Source: Chloroflexota bacterium
GTDB lineage: Bacteria; Chloroflexota; Anaerolineae; B4-G1; DUEL01
Direction of reading: 5' to 3'
Length of the DNA: 64,000 nucleotides
Assembly (NCBI GenBank): GCA_014874475.1
Contig: JADBJJ010000027.1
Location: 31,793-95,792, forward strand
Positions 33,468 to 43,279 of the stretch are shown here, in pieces (the first letter of the stretch is position 1; the number at the start of each line of letters is the position of its first letter). The notes below the pieces were generated by a model. It made no database searches. It was not told the origin of the DNA and worked only from the letters and a program-made list of their open reading frames with translations. A program made the position numbers and the translations under genes.

Positions 33468-34653
33468 GCACGTCTCCAAAAAATTCACCCTTCACCGGGA
33501 GCGGGCCCGTTCCTTTCAGGAACTGGCCCTTTCGCTCCTTCAGCGCAATCACCGTTCCTGGGAGGAGTTCTGGGCCCTGCGGGATGTCAGTTTTGAGATT
33601 GCGCCAGGGGAAACAGTGGGAATCATCGGACCCAATGGCGCCGGCAAGAGCACGGTGCTCAAACTCATCAGCCGCATCATTGAACCTACCTCCGGCCGGA
33701 TAGAGGTTCGCGGGCGGGTGGGGGCGCTTCTGGAACTGGGCGCAGGTTTCCACCCCGACCTGACCGGACGGGAGAACATTTACCTGAATGGCTCCATCCT
33801 GGGCCTGAGCCGGGCTGAGATTCACCGCAAACTGGACGACATCATTGGCTTTGCCGAACTGGAGCGCTTTATAGACGTGCCGGTGAAGCACTATTCTTCG
33901 GGGATGTATGTGCGCCTGGGCTTCTCCGTTGCCGTTCACACCGACCCGGAGATTCTGCTGGTGGACGAGGTGCTGGCAGTGGGGGATGCGGCGTTCCAGC
34001 GGAAGTGCCTGGAGCGGATCGGCGAACTGCGGCAGGAAGGGGTGACCATTCTGTTTGTGTCTCATAGCGCGGATACCGTAAGGGCACTCTGCAATCGGGC
34101 CTTATGGCTGGATGAGGGCTGCCTGATTGCTGATGATGCGGCAGAGGTGGTGGTGCAGCGTTATCTGGAGCACTCCTGGGATCGGGAGGGTGGTTCCCGG
34201 CCGAAATGGGGGGATCGGCGCTGGGGCACCGGGAAGATTCGGATTACCCAGGTGCGTTTACTGGATGGCGCGGAGCGGGAACGCCAGCACTTTCAGGTGG
34301 GAGAGCCGTTGGTTGTGGAAATCCGCTACCGGGCCCCAGAGCGGGTGGAGCGGCCCGTTTTCGGCCTGGCTATCCACCGCAGCGATGGTATCCACATCAC
34401 CGGGCCCAACACTCAGTTCGGCGGCCTGGAAATCCCCGCGGTGGAAGGAGAGGGGACCATTATCTACACCATTCCTGCCCTATCTCTGCTGGAGGGGTTA
34501 TATTTCATCTCCGTTTCCGCTCACAACTGGGAGGATACGGAGATGTATGATTATCACGACCGAATGTATTCGTTTTGGGTGCTTCCCGGAGAGGGAGAGC
34601 AGTATGGATTAGTGAGCCTATGGGGAAGATGGTCCTGGAACAGACAACTATGA
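33445..34653 (+). CDS. wzt: Wzt-type ABC-transporter ATPase for polysaccharide export
   Basis: 402 residues. Walker A GPNGAGKST near residue 62, ABC signature HYSSGMYVRLGFSVA, Walker B EILLVDEVLAVGD and the switch His in LFVSHSAD. From about residue 260 a Wzt_C-like beta sandwich follows (FQVGEPLVVEIRYRAP, VFGLAIHRSDGIHITGPN, YFISVSAHN), which in this family binds the glycan end group. The partner permease Wzm (ABC2 membrane type) is not in the window. The start is TTG 33445, inside the end of hepT and without a strong ribosome site. Stop overlaps the next ATG (ATGA). Confidence 0.9.
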   Translation: MSAAIRFEHVSKKFTLHRERARSFQELALSLLQRNHRSWEEFWALRDVSFEIAPGETVGIIGPNGAGKSTVLKLISRIIEPTSGRIEVRGRVGALLELGAGFHPDLTGRENIYLNGSILGLSRAEIHRKLDDIIGFAELERFIDVPVKHYSSGMYVRLGFSVAVHTDPEILLVDEVLAVGDAAFQRKCLERIGELRQEGVTILFVSHSADTVRALCNRALWLDEGCLIADDAAEVVVQRYLEHSWDREGGSRPKWGDRRWGTGKIRITQVRLLDGAERERQHFQVGEPLVVEIRYRAPERVERPVFGLAIHRSDGIHITGPNTQFGGLEIPAVEGEGTIIYTIPALSLLEGLYFISVSAHNWEDTEMYDYHDRMYSFWVLPGEGEQYGLVSLWGRWSWNRQL

Positions 34654-35675
34654 AACCAAGGGCGATCGTGAGCGTTCTGCGGACGAGAGCAGGAGAGGTT
34701 TTCGACAGTGTCCGTCAGGCTATGGAGTTGGCCCACTGGAAACAGTTCATCTCTCCTAATGCGGAAGTATCGCTCAAGGTCAATTTGGGCTGGGATAAGC
34801 TCATCCCTGGCGCAGTGAGCGCACCCTGGGTGGTAGAAGGTGTGATCCGAACAATCCGTGAGTATGTTAACCGGATATACATTGTCGAGTCTGACCAAGT
34901 GGTAGTAGATGTTGAGGCTGCGTTGCGTAAGACAGGCCTCGACAGAGTGTGCAAGGAATGCGATGTTGAGTGGGTCAACATGTCTCGCGGCAGATTTGTG
35001 CGCGTGCAGAACGCCGAACGTCTGGTACTAACAGACATTTACATCCCTGAAATCTTGACCCGTACAGAGACGATTACTTTGCCCTTGATGAAGACTCACA
35101 ACAAAACCGTCATCAGCGGGGCGATAAAGAACCAGTGGGGTTGTCTGCAAACGTTGCGTCATTCCTTCCACCTGTTATTGTCGCAGGCACTGGTCGATGT
35201 GAACGCCATTGTACGACCCCGTTTTGCCGTCATGGATGGCACTATTGCCTTGGAAGGAAATGGTCCTAAGTCTGGCCGACCCAAAGAGATGAACCTGATA
35301 TTGACCTCGGGTGACCTTGTGGCTTTAGATGTTGTTGCTGCGGAAGTGATGGGCTTTGATCCGGATCAGATTGAACACCTACAGCTATGCGCTCATTATG
35401 GGCTGGGCATAGCAGACCGCAAGAAGATCATCGTGGAGGGAGAACAACTGGAGAATGTAAAGACCTGTTTTGTTCCTGCTCGACATAACCCCGTGTCGTG
35501 GCTGGAGCTGGCGCTGCGCAAGTCATTTATGCGTCGTCTTGCCTTTGATACTCCGCTCTTTGCCCTCTTCTGCTGGGGTGCTCGTCGCTACTATGACCTG
35601 TGGGACGCCTGTAAAGGGCGCAGGCTTCGCGATGAGATACTGCGATCGTCTGGGTATGCGGCACAGTGGCGCTGA
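34650..35675 (+). CDS. DUF362 domain protein
   Basis: 341 residues from ATG 34650, coupled to wzt. DUF362 hallmarks: SLKVNLGWDKLIPGAVSAPW near residue 50, ITLPLMKTHNKTVISGAIKN and QWGCLQTLRH near 155, and AVMDGTIALEGNGPKSGRPK near 200, followed by LDVVAAEVMGFDPDQIEHL. Several DUF362 proteins carry iron-sulphur ferredoxin domains; here no CXXCXXC cluster was seen, so it is the bare domain. The function is unknown; the fold is related to uroporphyrin/ferredoxin-linked proteins only by name. Occurrence between an exporter ATPase and a FAD oxidoreductase suggests a biosynthetic or redox role for the glycan (inference). Confidence 0.8.
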   Translation: MKPRAIVSVLRTRAGEVFDSVRQAMELAHWKQFISPNAEVSLKVNLGWDKLIPGAVSAPWVVEGVIRTIREYVNRIYIVESDQVVVDVEAALRKTGLDRVCKECDVEWVNMSRGRFVRVQNAERLVLTDIYIPEILTRTETITLPLMKTHNKTVISGAIKNQWGCLQTLRHSFHLLLSQALVDVNAIVRPRFAVMDGTIALEGNGPKSGRPKEMNLILTSGDLVALDVVAAEVMGFDPDQIEHLQLCAHYGLGIADRKKIIVEGEQLENVKTCFVPARHNPVSWLELALRKSFMRRLAFDTPLFALFCWGARRYYDLWDACKGRRLRDEILRSSGYAAQWR

Positions 35676-35851
35676 CAAGGGGAGATGAAATTCTCACCGT
35701 GGCGATGACCGAAACATGTCGCATCCTACACCCTGATAGAAGGTTGCTCATGCTCCAGCCAAACCTCTGCACGTTGGGAGAACGCTATCGGCTTTGTTGA
35801 CTACCACGCGGTCGAGCTGCAGAAAACTCAGGAAGACGGAGATTGCAGAGC

Positions 35852-37168
35852 ATGAATCTGCGGGTCGGTATAATAGGTGGTGGAATTGCTGGCCTGGTGG
35901 CTGGCTATGAGCTCAGCAAGGTCGGGGCTCGTGTCACCATCTTAGAACGTGAGCAACGTCTCGGTGGGCTTGCCAGTTCCTTTGCCCTGACTCCCCAAGC
36001 GGAGGTTGAGAGATACTACCACTTTATCTGCAAACCAGACCGCGCCTACTTGGACATGATCCACGGATTGGGATTGGCCTCGCGCTTGCGCTGGAGAACA
36101 ACGAAAATGGGCCTTTTCTACAACGGCGGTATGCATACTATCGGCGATCCGCTGAGCCTGTTTAGATTTCCTCACTTCTCGTTCGGCGACAAACTGCGAT
36201 TTGTCTGGTCAACTGCAACGGTCAAATTCAGCAGTAGCAAGAGTTGGAAGCCTCTTGAGAACATTTCGGCTGAACAATGGCTGGTCCAGTGCTATGGTAG
36301 GCGAGCCTATGATATCCTCTACGCTTCACTGCTCAATCTCAAATTCCGCGCTCATGCAAGCCGCATTTCTGCAGCCTGGATGTGGGCGCGCTTCCACCGG
36401 TTGGGTAACTCGCGGACCATCACTCAAAAGGAATGCCTAGGCTACCTGGAAGGGGGGACCCAGCTCTTCATTTCGGTGCTTGAACAAGTTCTGCACAGGC
36501 AAGGAGCCGCTGTGTATACAGATGCGACCGTGGAACGAGTGGTGGTGGATGACGGACGTGTGATAGGAATGCAATGCAATGGCGAGTACCTTTCTTTTGA
36601 CTGTGTTCTCTCCACTGTTCCAGTCCCAAAGTTCCTGGAACTTGTTGCTAGTGCTGACGGGCCTTACTTTGACAATCTTCGTAGACTTGAGTACATTGAC
36701 GTCCTGGTTATGGTGTTACGACTCAGACATTTTTTCAGCCCATATTTCTGGATGAACATCAGCGACCCGCGGATAGACCTGGCGGGAATCATCGAGTACA
36801 CTAACCTTAATCCCTCTGTCGGTGGGGAGGCCATTTTATATGTGCCACAGTACCTGTCATCCTCACATCCCTTCTACAGTATGGTAGAAGAGGACCTCTT
36901 CCGGCTGTACTGTGAGTACCTACAAACCATCAACCCGGCCTTTCGGTCAAACTGGGTGCAGGGCTACTGGGTGCATCGCGACCGATTTGCCCAGCCGATC
37001 TGCAACATCGATTTCTCCAGGTGTATCCCTTCCATCCAGACACCTGTCGCTGGCCTGTATATGACCGACTCCTGCCAACTCCATCCACACGACAGGACAG
37101 TCTCTGGCAGCATTGAACTGGGAAGGAAAGCAGCAGGGCTGATCATGTCGTGGTGGAGGGATCAATGA
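35852..37168 (+). CDS. FAD/NAD(P)-dependent oxidoreductase (amine-oxidase / UDP-galactopyranose-mutase-like)
   Basis: 438 residues from ATG 35852. N-terminal dinucleotide motif VGIIGGGIAGLVAGYELSKV and the acidic ERE, then RLGGLASSF (typical GG-doublet of amine-oxidase-type flavoproteins) and ERYYHFICKPD. C-terminal FAD-binding segment VAGLYMTDSCQLHPHDRTVS. UDP-Gal mutase, protoporphyrinogen oxidase and desaturase relatives share this layout, and the sugar specificity cannot be read. A role in sugar or carrier modification is inferred from the neighbours. A 176-base gap upstream shows no gene. The downstream membrane protein starts inside its stop (ATGA). Confidence 0.78.
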   Translation: MNLRVGIIGGGIAGLVAGYELSKVGARVTILEREQRLGGLASSFALTPQAEVERYYHFICKPDRAYLDMIHGLGLASRLRWRTTKMGLFYNGGMHTIGDPLSLFRFPHFSFGDKLRFVWSTATVKFSSSKSWKPLENISAEQWLVQCYGRRAYDILYASLLNLKFRAHASRISAAWMWARFHRLGNSRTITQKECLGYLEGGTQLFISVLEQVLHRQGAAVYTDATVERVVVDDGRVIGMQCNGEYLSFDCVLSTVPVPKFLELVASADGPYFDNLRRLEYIDVLVMVLRLRHFFSPYFWMNISDPRIDLAGIIEYTNLNPSVGGEAILYVPQYLSSSHPFYSMVEEDLFRLYCEYLQTINPAFRSNWVQGYWVHRDRFAQPICNIDFSRCIPSIQTPVAGLYMTDSCQLHPHDRTVSGSIELGRKAAGLIMSWWRDQ

Positions 37169-38946
37169 ACAGAACGTTGCGTCTTGTGCTGCCGCTAGTC
37201 CTGGTCATTGTTCCGCCTGTGCTTGAACTTCTATATATCTGCCGATTCTCCGTTGACGTACCCTGGTGGGATGAATGGGCCTTCGTGGGGCTTTTGCGAT
37301 CGTGGTATCAGGGTGACATGGGCCAGATTATCGCTCGCCTCTGGGCCCAACACAACGAGCACCGCCCGGTATTCCCCAGGCTGATTATGGTGATGTTGGC
37401 GAAACTCACAGGCTGGAACATCCGTTTCGAGATGTACTTTGGACTGCTGTTGTCCATCTTGATGCTCGTTGTCATCGGCCTTATCTACAAGAAGACGGTC
37501 GGCAGTTCTACGTGGGGGTTCGTTCCTCTGGCTTGGTTGGTCTTTAGCCTGGGACAGTGGGAGAATATCCTCTGGGGTTGGCAGCTCGCTCTCTATCTGC
37601 AGGCGTTGGCAACGGTCTCCGCCTTGTACTTTCTCTCGACCCGATCGTTGCGCTCCACTGGTCTGGCTGTGCTGTGTGCAATTGTAGCCTCGTTTTCCTT
37701 CAGCAGTGGCTTGCTGACCTGGCCCGCAGGGTTTTTATGCTTGCTGACGCAACGGGCCAGGAAGGAACGGTGGGCTCTCTGGGGCCTTGCTGGAGCGCTG
37801 ACGATAGTGGCTTACTTTGTTAACTACGCTCATCCAGGTCACCATCCGTCACCTCTGACAGGCTTTTCTCGCCTGCCGGAGACCATCAAGTTCTTCTTGG
37901 TCAACGTTGGAGCGCCCCTTGGCGGTGGTAGTCTCCTGTTCAGCGGAGTGATGGGAGTGTGCTTTCTCCTCCTTTTGCTCATCTACCTATACCAGCGGAT
38001 GAGCGGTTCAGGCTTGAGTAACCAGCGGTGGTCCGATGCGGAGATCCTGTTAGGCAGCATGATCGTTGTGTCTCTATTCACCTCCGCGGTCATTGCCGTT
38101 AGTCGTGCGGGGTTCGGCCATCTCGATTGGGCTATGAACTCGCGATACATCACTTTTACCTCCATCGGGATCGCCGGGGCCTACATGCTGTTTGCCATGC
38201 ACTGCCCGGTTGCCTCGTCCCGGCCCCACGGTGTCCTGTTCTTGCATAGACTCTCTCCGCTCTCCGCTCTCATAGCCATTATGCTAGTGGGGCTGACAGC
38301 GAGCAATGTATACGGCTTTCAAAAGGGCCAGGCTTTACACGCAAACAGGTTGCGTGCCCAGTATATTCTCCAAACCTTTGAGATGCAGCCTGACGAAGCC
38401 CTTACCGCGCTATTCATCAACCCGGCGGTCGTTCGGGAGCATGCCGAGTTTCTGCGTGAGCAACGGCTGAGTGCTTTTCGGGAGCCCGTTGTCCTGCTCC
38501 TACTGAGCCAGAGCGGAGATAGCATCCCAGCCGGTGAAATCCTGCCCGATCGCCCGCTCGTTCAGACTTTCCGATGTCCGGTGGAAACCCTCTATGATGT
38601 TGGGGTCCTTTTTGCCACCTACGCTCGTTCTAACACCGCGACGGTCGAAATCACGCTGGCGGATCACAACAGCATCCTTGCCTACCAGGTATTGCTGGCG
38701 GCAAACATTAGGGATAACAGTTGGGTTCGTTTCGCCCTCTCGTCGCCACTGGAAGGCTGCACAGGGCGAGATCTCGTCCTGACTATTGCGTCACCAGATG
38801 CCAGTCCAGGGAACGCGGTCACGGTCTGGACGTACCCTCGCTACTATGACGGCAACCTGTTATCACCAGAGGAGGTATCGCTGATGGACAGGGTCATTGG
38901 CCTGGAACTCAACACGTTGTTCTACGGTCTGTCTCAGACCAGATAG
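37165..38946 (+). CDS. Polytopic membrane protein, GT-C-like
   Basis: 593 residues from ATG 37165, GGAGGG seven bases upstream, overlapping the previous stop. First helix LVLPLVLVIVPPVLELLY, then an acidic loop VPWWDEWAFVGLLRSW with HNEHRPVFPRLI, a pattern used by GT-C transferases for metal or lipid-phosphate contacts. About ten helices follow to residue 410. The C-terminal 190 residues are soluble and beta-rich (VQTFRCPVETLYDVGVLFAT), likely extracytoplasmic. No annotated family is certain. Presumably transfers or handles sugars outside the membrane using a polyprenyl-linked donor. Confidence 0.75.
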   Translation: MNRTLRLVLPLVLVIVPPVLELLYICRFSVDVPWWDEWAFVGLLRSWYQGDMGQIIARLWAQHNEHRPVFPRLIMVMLAKLTGWNIRFEMYFGLLLSILMLVVIGLIYKKTVGSSTWGFVPLAWLVFSLGQWENILWGWQLALYLQALATVSALYFLSTRSLRSTGLAVLCAIVASFSFSSGLLTWPAGFLCLLTQRARKERWALWGLAGALTIVAYFVNYAHPGHHPSPLTGFSRLPETIKFFLVNVGAPLGGGSLLFSGVMGVCFLLLLLIYLYQRMSGSGLSNQRWSDAEILLGSMIVVSLFTSAVIAVSRAGFGHLDWAMNSRYITFTSIGIAGAYMLFAMHCPVASSRPHGVLFLHRLSPLSALIAIMLVGLTASNVYGFQKGQALHANRLRAQYILQTFEMQPDEALTALFINPAVVREHAEFLREQRLSAFREPVVLLLLSQSGDSIPAGEILPDRPLVQTFRCPVETLYDVGVLFATYARSNTATVEITLADHNSILAYQVLLAANIRDNSWVRFALSSPLEGCTGRDLVLTIASPDASPGNAVTVWTYPRYYDGNLLSPEEVSLMDRVIGLELNTLFYGLSQTR

Positions 38947-39021
38947 GCAAGGGGCAACGTCAGCGAATCCCGGTCATTGAGACAGCACCTTTGCTCAGCC
39001 GGTCTATGAGGGACAAGACCT

Positions 39022-40419
39022 ATGAGGCAATTGTTGATCATTACCCATGAGCATATCGGTCAGAAAATGGCGGGGCCGGGCATTCGGGCCTGGGAGATTG
39101 CTCGAGCGGTTACAGGGCATGGTTTCAACGTTACTTTGGCTACACCTTACCCTGAACTCTCCGACCCCGAGGATATTCAGGTAGTTGGCTTCTCTTGGGA
39201 TGATCCTCTTTCACTGGAGCAATGGATTAAGAAGGCAGACGTGATTATGGCCATCGGGCCCCTCTTGAGCCGCCTGGTCCACTGGCTGGGACGCCCCATC
39301 GAGCAGCCTGTCATTGCGGACCTTTACGATATATCGCAGATCGAGCAGATCCTGATCTTTACATATGCAGGCTCATACTCCGCGATGCTGGTTGACATCC
39401 TAATAGAGGAAACCCTTGTTTATCTGAACAATGGAGACTTTTTCGTCTGCGCCACGGAGCGCCAACGGGATTTCTGGTTGGGAGCCCTGTGGATGGCCAG
39501 TCGGTTGAACGCCAGCACACTATCTATGGATCTGGAGAACTGGATTGCCAAGGTTCCTATGGGAATCCCTGATGACCCACCAAAGCGGGATAGGCCAGTA
39601 CTCAAAGGCATAGTACCTGGCATCGGGCCGCAAGACAAGGTGGTGCTCTGGATGGGCGGGCTGTGGGAGTGGACCGATCCCCTGACGTTGGCCACAGCCA
39701 TAGAGCAGGTTCTGACCTGTCGTCAGGATGTACGTTGGGTTTTCGGAGCACTCCATCACTACGATGAACGAGTGGTCCCTAAGATGTCGAAAGCAGCGCG
39801 CTTCCTGGAAAAATGCCAGGAAGCGGAGTGGCTTGGGCGTTATGTCTTTTTCCTGGACTGGGTTCCCTATACCCAACGCGGCGCTTACTTGCTGGAATCG
39901 GATGTGGGTATCGGCCTGTACGATCAGCCCTTTGAAAGCCGCTATGCGATTCGGGCCCGGACACTCGACTATCTCTGGGCGTCCCTCCCGTGTGTATTGA
40001 GCGCCGGCGACGAAATGGCTGACTTGCTAGGTGCCCACGACTTGGCGTTAATAGTGCCTCCAGGAGATCCCCACGCCGTGGCAGATGCCTTGTTGCGAAG
40101 CCTGGATTCTGCACCGTGCCGCTCGGAATTGGATCGGCGCGTTTCATCCTTACGGGATACCTTACGCTGGTCTAGATTGGTTGAGCCTATTGTTCAATTC
40201 TTGAAGGAACCCCGTCTTGCCCCAGACGCGCAGCGCGCACGGAAGCGGATTCCCTCTCTGGTCAAACTGCGCCGAGAGAATGATGATTTGCGCCGAGAGA
40301 ACGATGAATTGCGCCGAGAGAATGACCAACTGCGCCAACATCTGGAGGCCCTTAGAGAAGGACGGGTGGTGCGTTTGCTAAACCAAGTCTACCGCATCTT
40401 CGGAAAGACTTTCCTTTGA
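39022..40419 (+). CDS. Glycosyltransferase family 4 with C-terminal coiled coil
   Basis: 465 residues. N-terminal MRQLLIITHEHIGQKMAGPG, typical of a GT4 clade in EPS clusters; VLWMGGLWEWTDPLTLATAI nucleotide-sugar region; YLWASLPCVLSAGDEMADLL donor site. From about residue 415 three tandem LRREND(D/E/Q)L heptads precede REGRVVRLLNQVYRIFGKTF, the same type of coiled coil plus basic RLL segment seen at 2-2182, though placed at the other end of the enzyme. The coiled coil may mediate assembly of transferases. Seventy-five bases without a gene separate it from the preceding operon. The block from here is more AT-rich. Confidence 0.82.
   Translation: MRQLLIITHEHIGQKMAGPGIRAWEIARAVTGHGFNVTLATPYPELSDPEDIQVVGFSWDDPLSLEQWIKKADVIMAIGPLLSRLVHWLGRPIEQPVIADLYDISQIEQILIFTYAGSYSAMLVDILIEETLVYLNNGDFFVCATERQRDFWLGALWMASRLNASTLSMDLENWIAKVPMGIPDDPPKRDRPVLKGIVPGIGPQDKVVLWMGGLWEWTDPLTLATAIEQVLTCRQDVRWVFGALHHYDERVVPKMSKAARFLEKCQEAEWLGRYVFFLDWVPYTQRGAYLLESDVGIGLYDQPFESRYAIRARTLDYLWASLPCVLSAGDEMADLLGAHDLALIVPPGDPHAVADALLRSLDSAPCRSELDRRVSSLRDTLRWSRLVEPIVQFLKEPRLAPDAQRARKRIPSLVKLRRENDDLRRENDELRRENDQLRQHLEALREGRVVRLLNQVYRIFGKTFL
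40270..40332 (+). repeat. Three tandem 21-bp repeats coding RREND heptads
   Basis: CGCCGAGAGAAYGAT-type units at 40270-40290, 40291-40311 and 40312-40332, each encoding one coiled-coil heptad in register. Repeat-number changes would alter coiled-coil length in exact heptads. Confidence 0.85.
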
Positions 40420-40522
40420 AGCGAGTATTGCCGTCTATGTGCCTCATTCATCCGTATTATCCCCGATAGGGGAGGCCTTGGCTAGTGTGTGACGTTGAAT
40501 GTCCACCGATCAGTGAAACATC

Positions 40523-41047
40523 TTGGAAGATGCAACCCGATTGAGCCTTGCTCCCGATTCTGTGGATAAGGTATTAGCCATTAGTTCTATTGAGCATATG
40601 TTCTCTCCCGATGGGCCTGGAGACCAACTGGCCCTACGTTCTATTGCCTGTGTGCTGAAGCCGGGAGGGGTCGGTGTCATTACTCTTCCGATGAGCGGAG
40701 AGGGGGGATTCCATGAATCGCCCAGCGGAGATGCGCGCTTTGGAGGGCCATATCGTCTTTATACACCAGAGACACTGAAAGAAAGAATCCTTTCGCAACC
40801 GGAGTTAGAGGTAGTACGGTGGAGTTACCTCGCTTACACGATCCCTGACCCTTACGAGAATTCCTGCTTTTTCCATTTCTGGTTAGCGCACTTGACTCCG
40901 AGCGAACGCTGGAAATGGGCATGGGCCTACCCTATCCTCGCCACGGTGTTCAATCCCATCGTCTCTCGGGAAGAAGGCGAAAAGCGCTTGGAGACGGTGA
41001 ACACGGCGCTGATTTGCTTGCGCAAAAAGCATTCAAGGTGGACTTGA
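40523..41047 (+). pseudogene. 5'-truncated SAM-dependent methyltransferase
   Basis: About 174 codons beginning EDATRLSLAPDSVDKVLAIS, which matches motif II to IV of Methyltransf_11 proteins, then SIEHMFSPDGPGDQLALRSI and LKPGGVGVITLP (motif V-like). The N-terminal part with the SAM-binding glycine loop is absent, and no frame in 40420-40522 supplies it. A TTG at 40523 could be read as a start but would give an inactive protein. The rest of the interval shows no gene. Evidently a deletion joined the 5' side to the coiled-coil GT4 gene. Confidence 0.7.
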
Positions 41048-41048
41048 G

Positions 41049-43268
41049 ATGCGAAAAGACCTGGAAAGACAAGTTCAGGAATGGCTGAACGGATTTCCCT
41101 CCGAATCCCCCGTCGTAGTCATACCCGTATATAACGCTTATGAGGATGTCGTTGAATGCATAGAGAGCATATTGACGACTACGCCATCCCGCGTTCCGAT
41201 TTTGGTCATAGACGATGCCAGCACTGATGAGCGAGTTCCTTATGTATTAAGTCAATTGTCCCAGGATGGGCGATTCCTATACGTTCGGAAGTCTACAAAT
41301 AGCGGATTTGTGGGCACTGTGAATCTGGCTTTTGCCTGGAGTGCTCCCCGAGATGTCATCGTGGTGAATAGCGATGTTGTTGTACCCCGTGAATGGCTGG
41401 AGCGCCTGCGGGCTGCTGCTTATTGTCTCTCTACCGTGGCTACAGCCACGCCGTTAACCAACCGCGGGACAATTGTCTCTGTACCATATCGCAATCAGCC
41501 AATTGAGCGACTGACAGGAGTGGGTGAAGACGTCAACGAAATAGATTCCCGTGTTCGTGCTCATTCCTTGCGTCTATATCCGTTCATCCCTACTGCTGTC
41601 GGACACTGCGTTTACTTCCGGCGATCGGCTCTGGATGTTGTCGGATACTTTGATGAAGCCTTTGCTCCAGGTTATGGCGAAGAGGTGGATTTTTCACAAC
41701 GTGCGGTGATGGCTGGGTTTTATCACGTAGTAGCGGACGATTTATTTGTCTACCATAAGGGCGCTCGCTCATTTGATCCCGAGCAAAAGCAAGCGGTTCA
41801 ACGTATTCGGGATTCCCATGAACAAATCATTCACCAGCGTTACCCCTGGTACAGAAATTGGACTACCCAGGCTGCTGATGAGACAAGAAGTTCCTTATCG
41901 TTAGCGCTTGAGAGGGCACAACTCGCCTTGTTAGGATGCCGTGTAGCCATTGATGCTACCTGTCTGGGGGGACCGATGACTGGTACCCAGGTGTACTTAG
42001 TGGAGTTGATTAGTGCCATGGCTACAACTCCCGCGCGCAACGCTTCTTTGTTTGTGATCGTCCCAGATAACATCCGAGAGTCCGAATTATTTGGAATTGA
42101 TCAGCTAGTAGATGGTGTCCTGCGTCCCATAGATTTCTGCAGGCCCTCTACCCCATATTTTCACCTCGTTCACCGTCCGTTCCAGATTCGGAGACTGAAA
42201 GAGCTTGCATTTCTGAGATCTATCGCTGAACGAGTGGTCATTTCACAACTGGACTTTATTGCGTTCTCAAATCCGGCCTACGCAGTATCTCCGAAAGAGT
42301 GGGCCGATTATAGAGAGGCTACTCAATGGGCATTCAACATAGCCGATGGAATAATTTTTAATAGCCAGGAAGTGGCACAAGAAGCAGCCCAGTTGGGATT
42401 TTACATAGATCCGAATCGCGCGTGTGTGATCCCCCTGGGCACAGACCATCGGTTGACTCTTTCTTCTGCCCCACCGACAGACTATGACCGATTACCCTCC
42501 CCTCCTTTTATTTTGGTTTTAGGAACCAGCTTTCTACACAAAAATCGGCTATACGCCCTCAAATTACTGGAAATCCTTATAAACAAGTATAATTGGAGAG
42601 GAAAACTGGTATTCAGTGGAGCAACTCCCTCTTCCGGTGGTTCTGAGGCTACAGAGTCTCTTTTTCTCCAGAATCATCCTGAGGTTCAACCATACGTCCG
42701 TTACCTGGGACCGGTTAGCCAGGCGGAGAAAATATGGCTGTTGCAAAATGCCGCGCTTGTGCTTTGTCCATCCACGCGGGAGGGTTTTGGTCTTGTGCCC
42801 TTTGAGGCAGCGTCTCTGGGCACTCCCGCATTAACTGCGCGCATCAGCGCGTTCTCCGAAATACTGGGAGACGAAGTGATTTATCTAGAAACCTTTGACC
42901 CAGAAAGAGGCGCAGAGGTTGTCTGGTCTTTCCTCAATAACCCGGAAATGCAAAATCAGCAAGTACGAGCGCTGCAAAAAAGGGCGGCTATGTTCTCCTG
43001 GAAGACTGTAGCGGCTCAAAAATGGAGTTTTTATGAGCGGATCCTCAATATGCCTCCTCGCTTCACAGTGGAACTCCCACACCAGCCGTCCCTCAGAGTC
43101 ATTGTCCCCGTAGCCCAGCCGGATGCTCCTTTGGCATTACGGGCAATTAGACGCATAGCCCATACCTTTCGGGTTTGTGCGGAGGAGTGGGGGCGTCTGT
43201 TCAGCGAGGCCCGTCAATACCTGCGTTTTTTGTACGCTCAGCGATTAACACGCTCGCAAGGCGAGTGA
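41049..43268 (+). CDS. GT2-GT4 fusion glycosyltransferase
   Basis: 739 residues. Residues 1-290: GT2 with SPVVVIPVYNAYEDVVECIE, VIDDASTDE, DVIVVNSDVVVPREW (metal site), PGYGEEVDFSQRAVMAGF; resembles WbbL/rhamnosyltransferase-type enzymes. Residues about 300-700: GT4 with RVAIDATCLGGPMTGTQVY, LVLGTSFLHKNRLYALKLLE, and EX7E in STREGFGLVPFEAASLG. The domain order is the reverse of the fusion at 9455. One polypeptide may add two consecutive sugars. ATG 41049 follows the preceding fragment's stop by one base. Codon use is AT-richer than the 46820-55890 block. Confidence 0.85.
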   Translation: MRKDLERQVQEWLNGFPSESPVVVIPVYNAYEDVVECIESILTTTPSRVPILVIDDASTDERVPYVLSQLSQDGRFLYVRKSTNSGFVGTVNLAFAWSAPRDVIVVNSDVVVPREWLERLRAAAYCLSTVATATPLTNRGTIVSVPYRNQPIERLTGVGEDVNEIDSRVRAHSLRLYPFIPTAVGHCVYFRRSALDVVGYFDEAFAPGYGEEVDFSQRAVMAGFYHVVADDLFVYHKGARSFDPEQKQAVQRIRDSHEQIIHQRYPWYRNWTTQAADETRSSLSLALERAQLALLGCRVAIDATCLGGPMTGTQVYLVELISAMATTPARNASLFVIVPDNIRESELFGIDQLVDGVLRPIDFCRPSTPYFHLVHRPFQIRRLKELAFLRSIAERVVISQLDFIAFSNPAYAVSPKEWADYREATQWAFNIADGIIFNSQEVAQEAAQLGFYIDPNRACVIPLGTDHRLTLSSAPPTDYDRLPSPPFILVLGTSFLHKNRLYALKLLEILINKYNWRGKLVFSGATPSSGGSEATESLFLQNHPEVQPYVRYLGPVSQAEKIWLLQNAALVLCPSTREGFGLVPFEAASLGTPALTARISAFSEILGDEVIYLETFDPERGAEVVWSFLNNPEMQNQQVRALQKRAAMFSWKTVAAQKWSFYERILNMPPRFTVELPHQPSLRVIVPVAQPDAPLALRAIRRIAHTFRVCAEEWGRLFSEARQYLRFLYAQRLTRSQGE

Positions 43269-43279
43269 AGGAGATAGTG

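Noticed and set aside
35676..35851. tRNA or small RNA in the gap before the FAD oxidoreductase
   Set aside because: No cloverleaf, no stable hairpin and no promoter pair were recognisable by eye.
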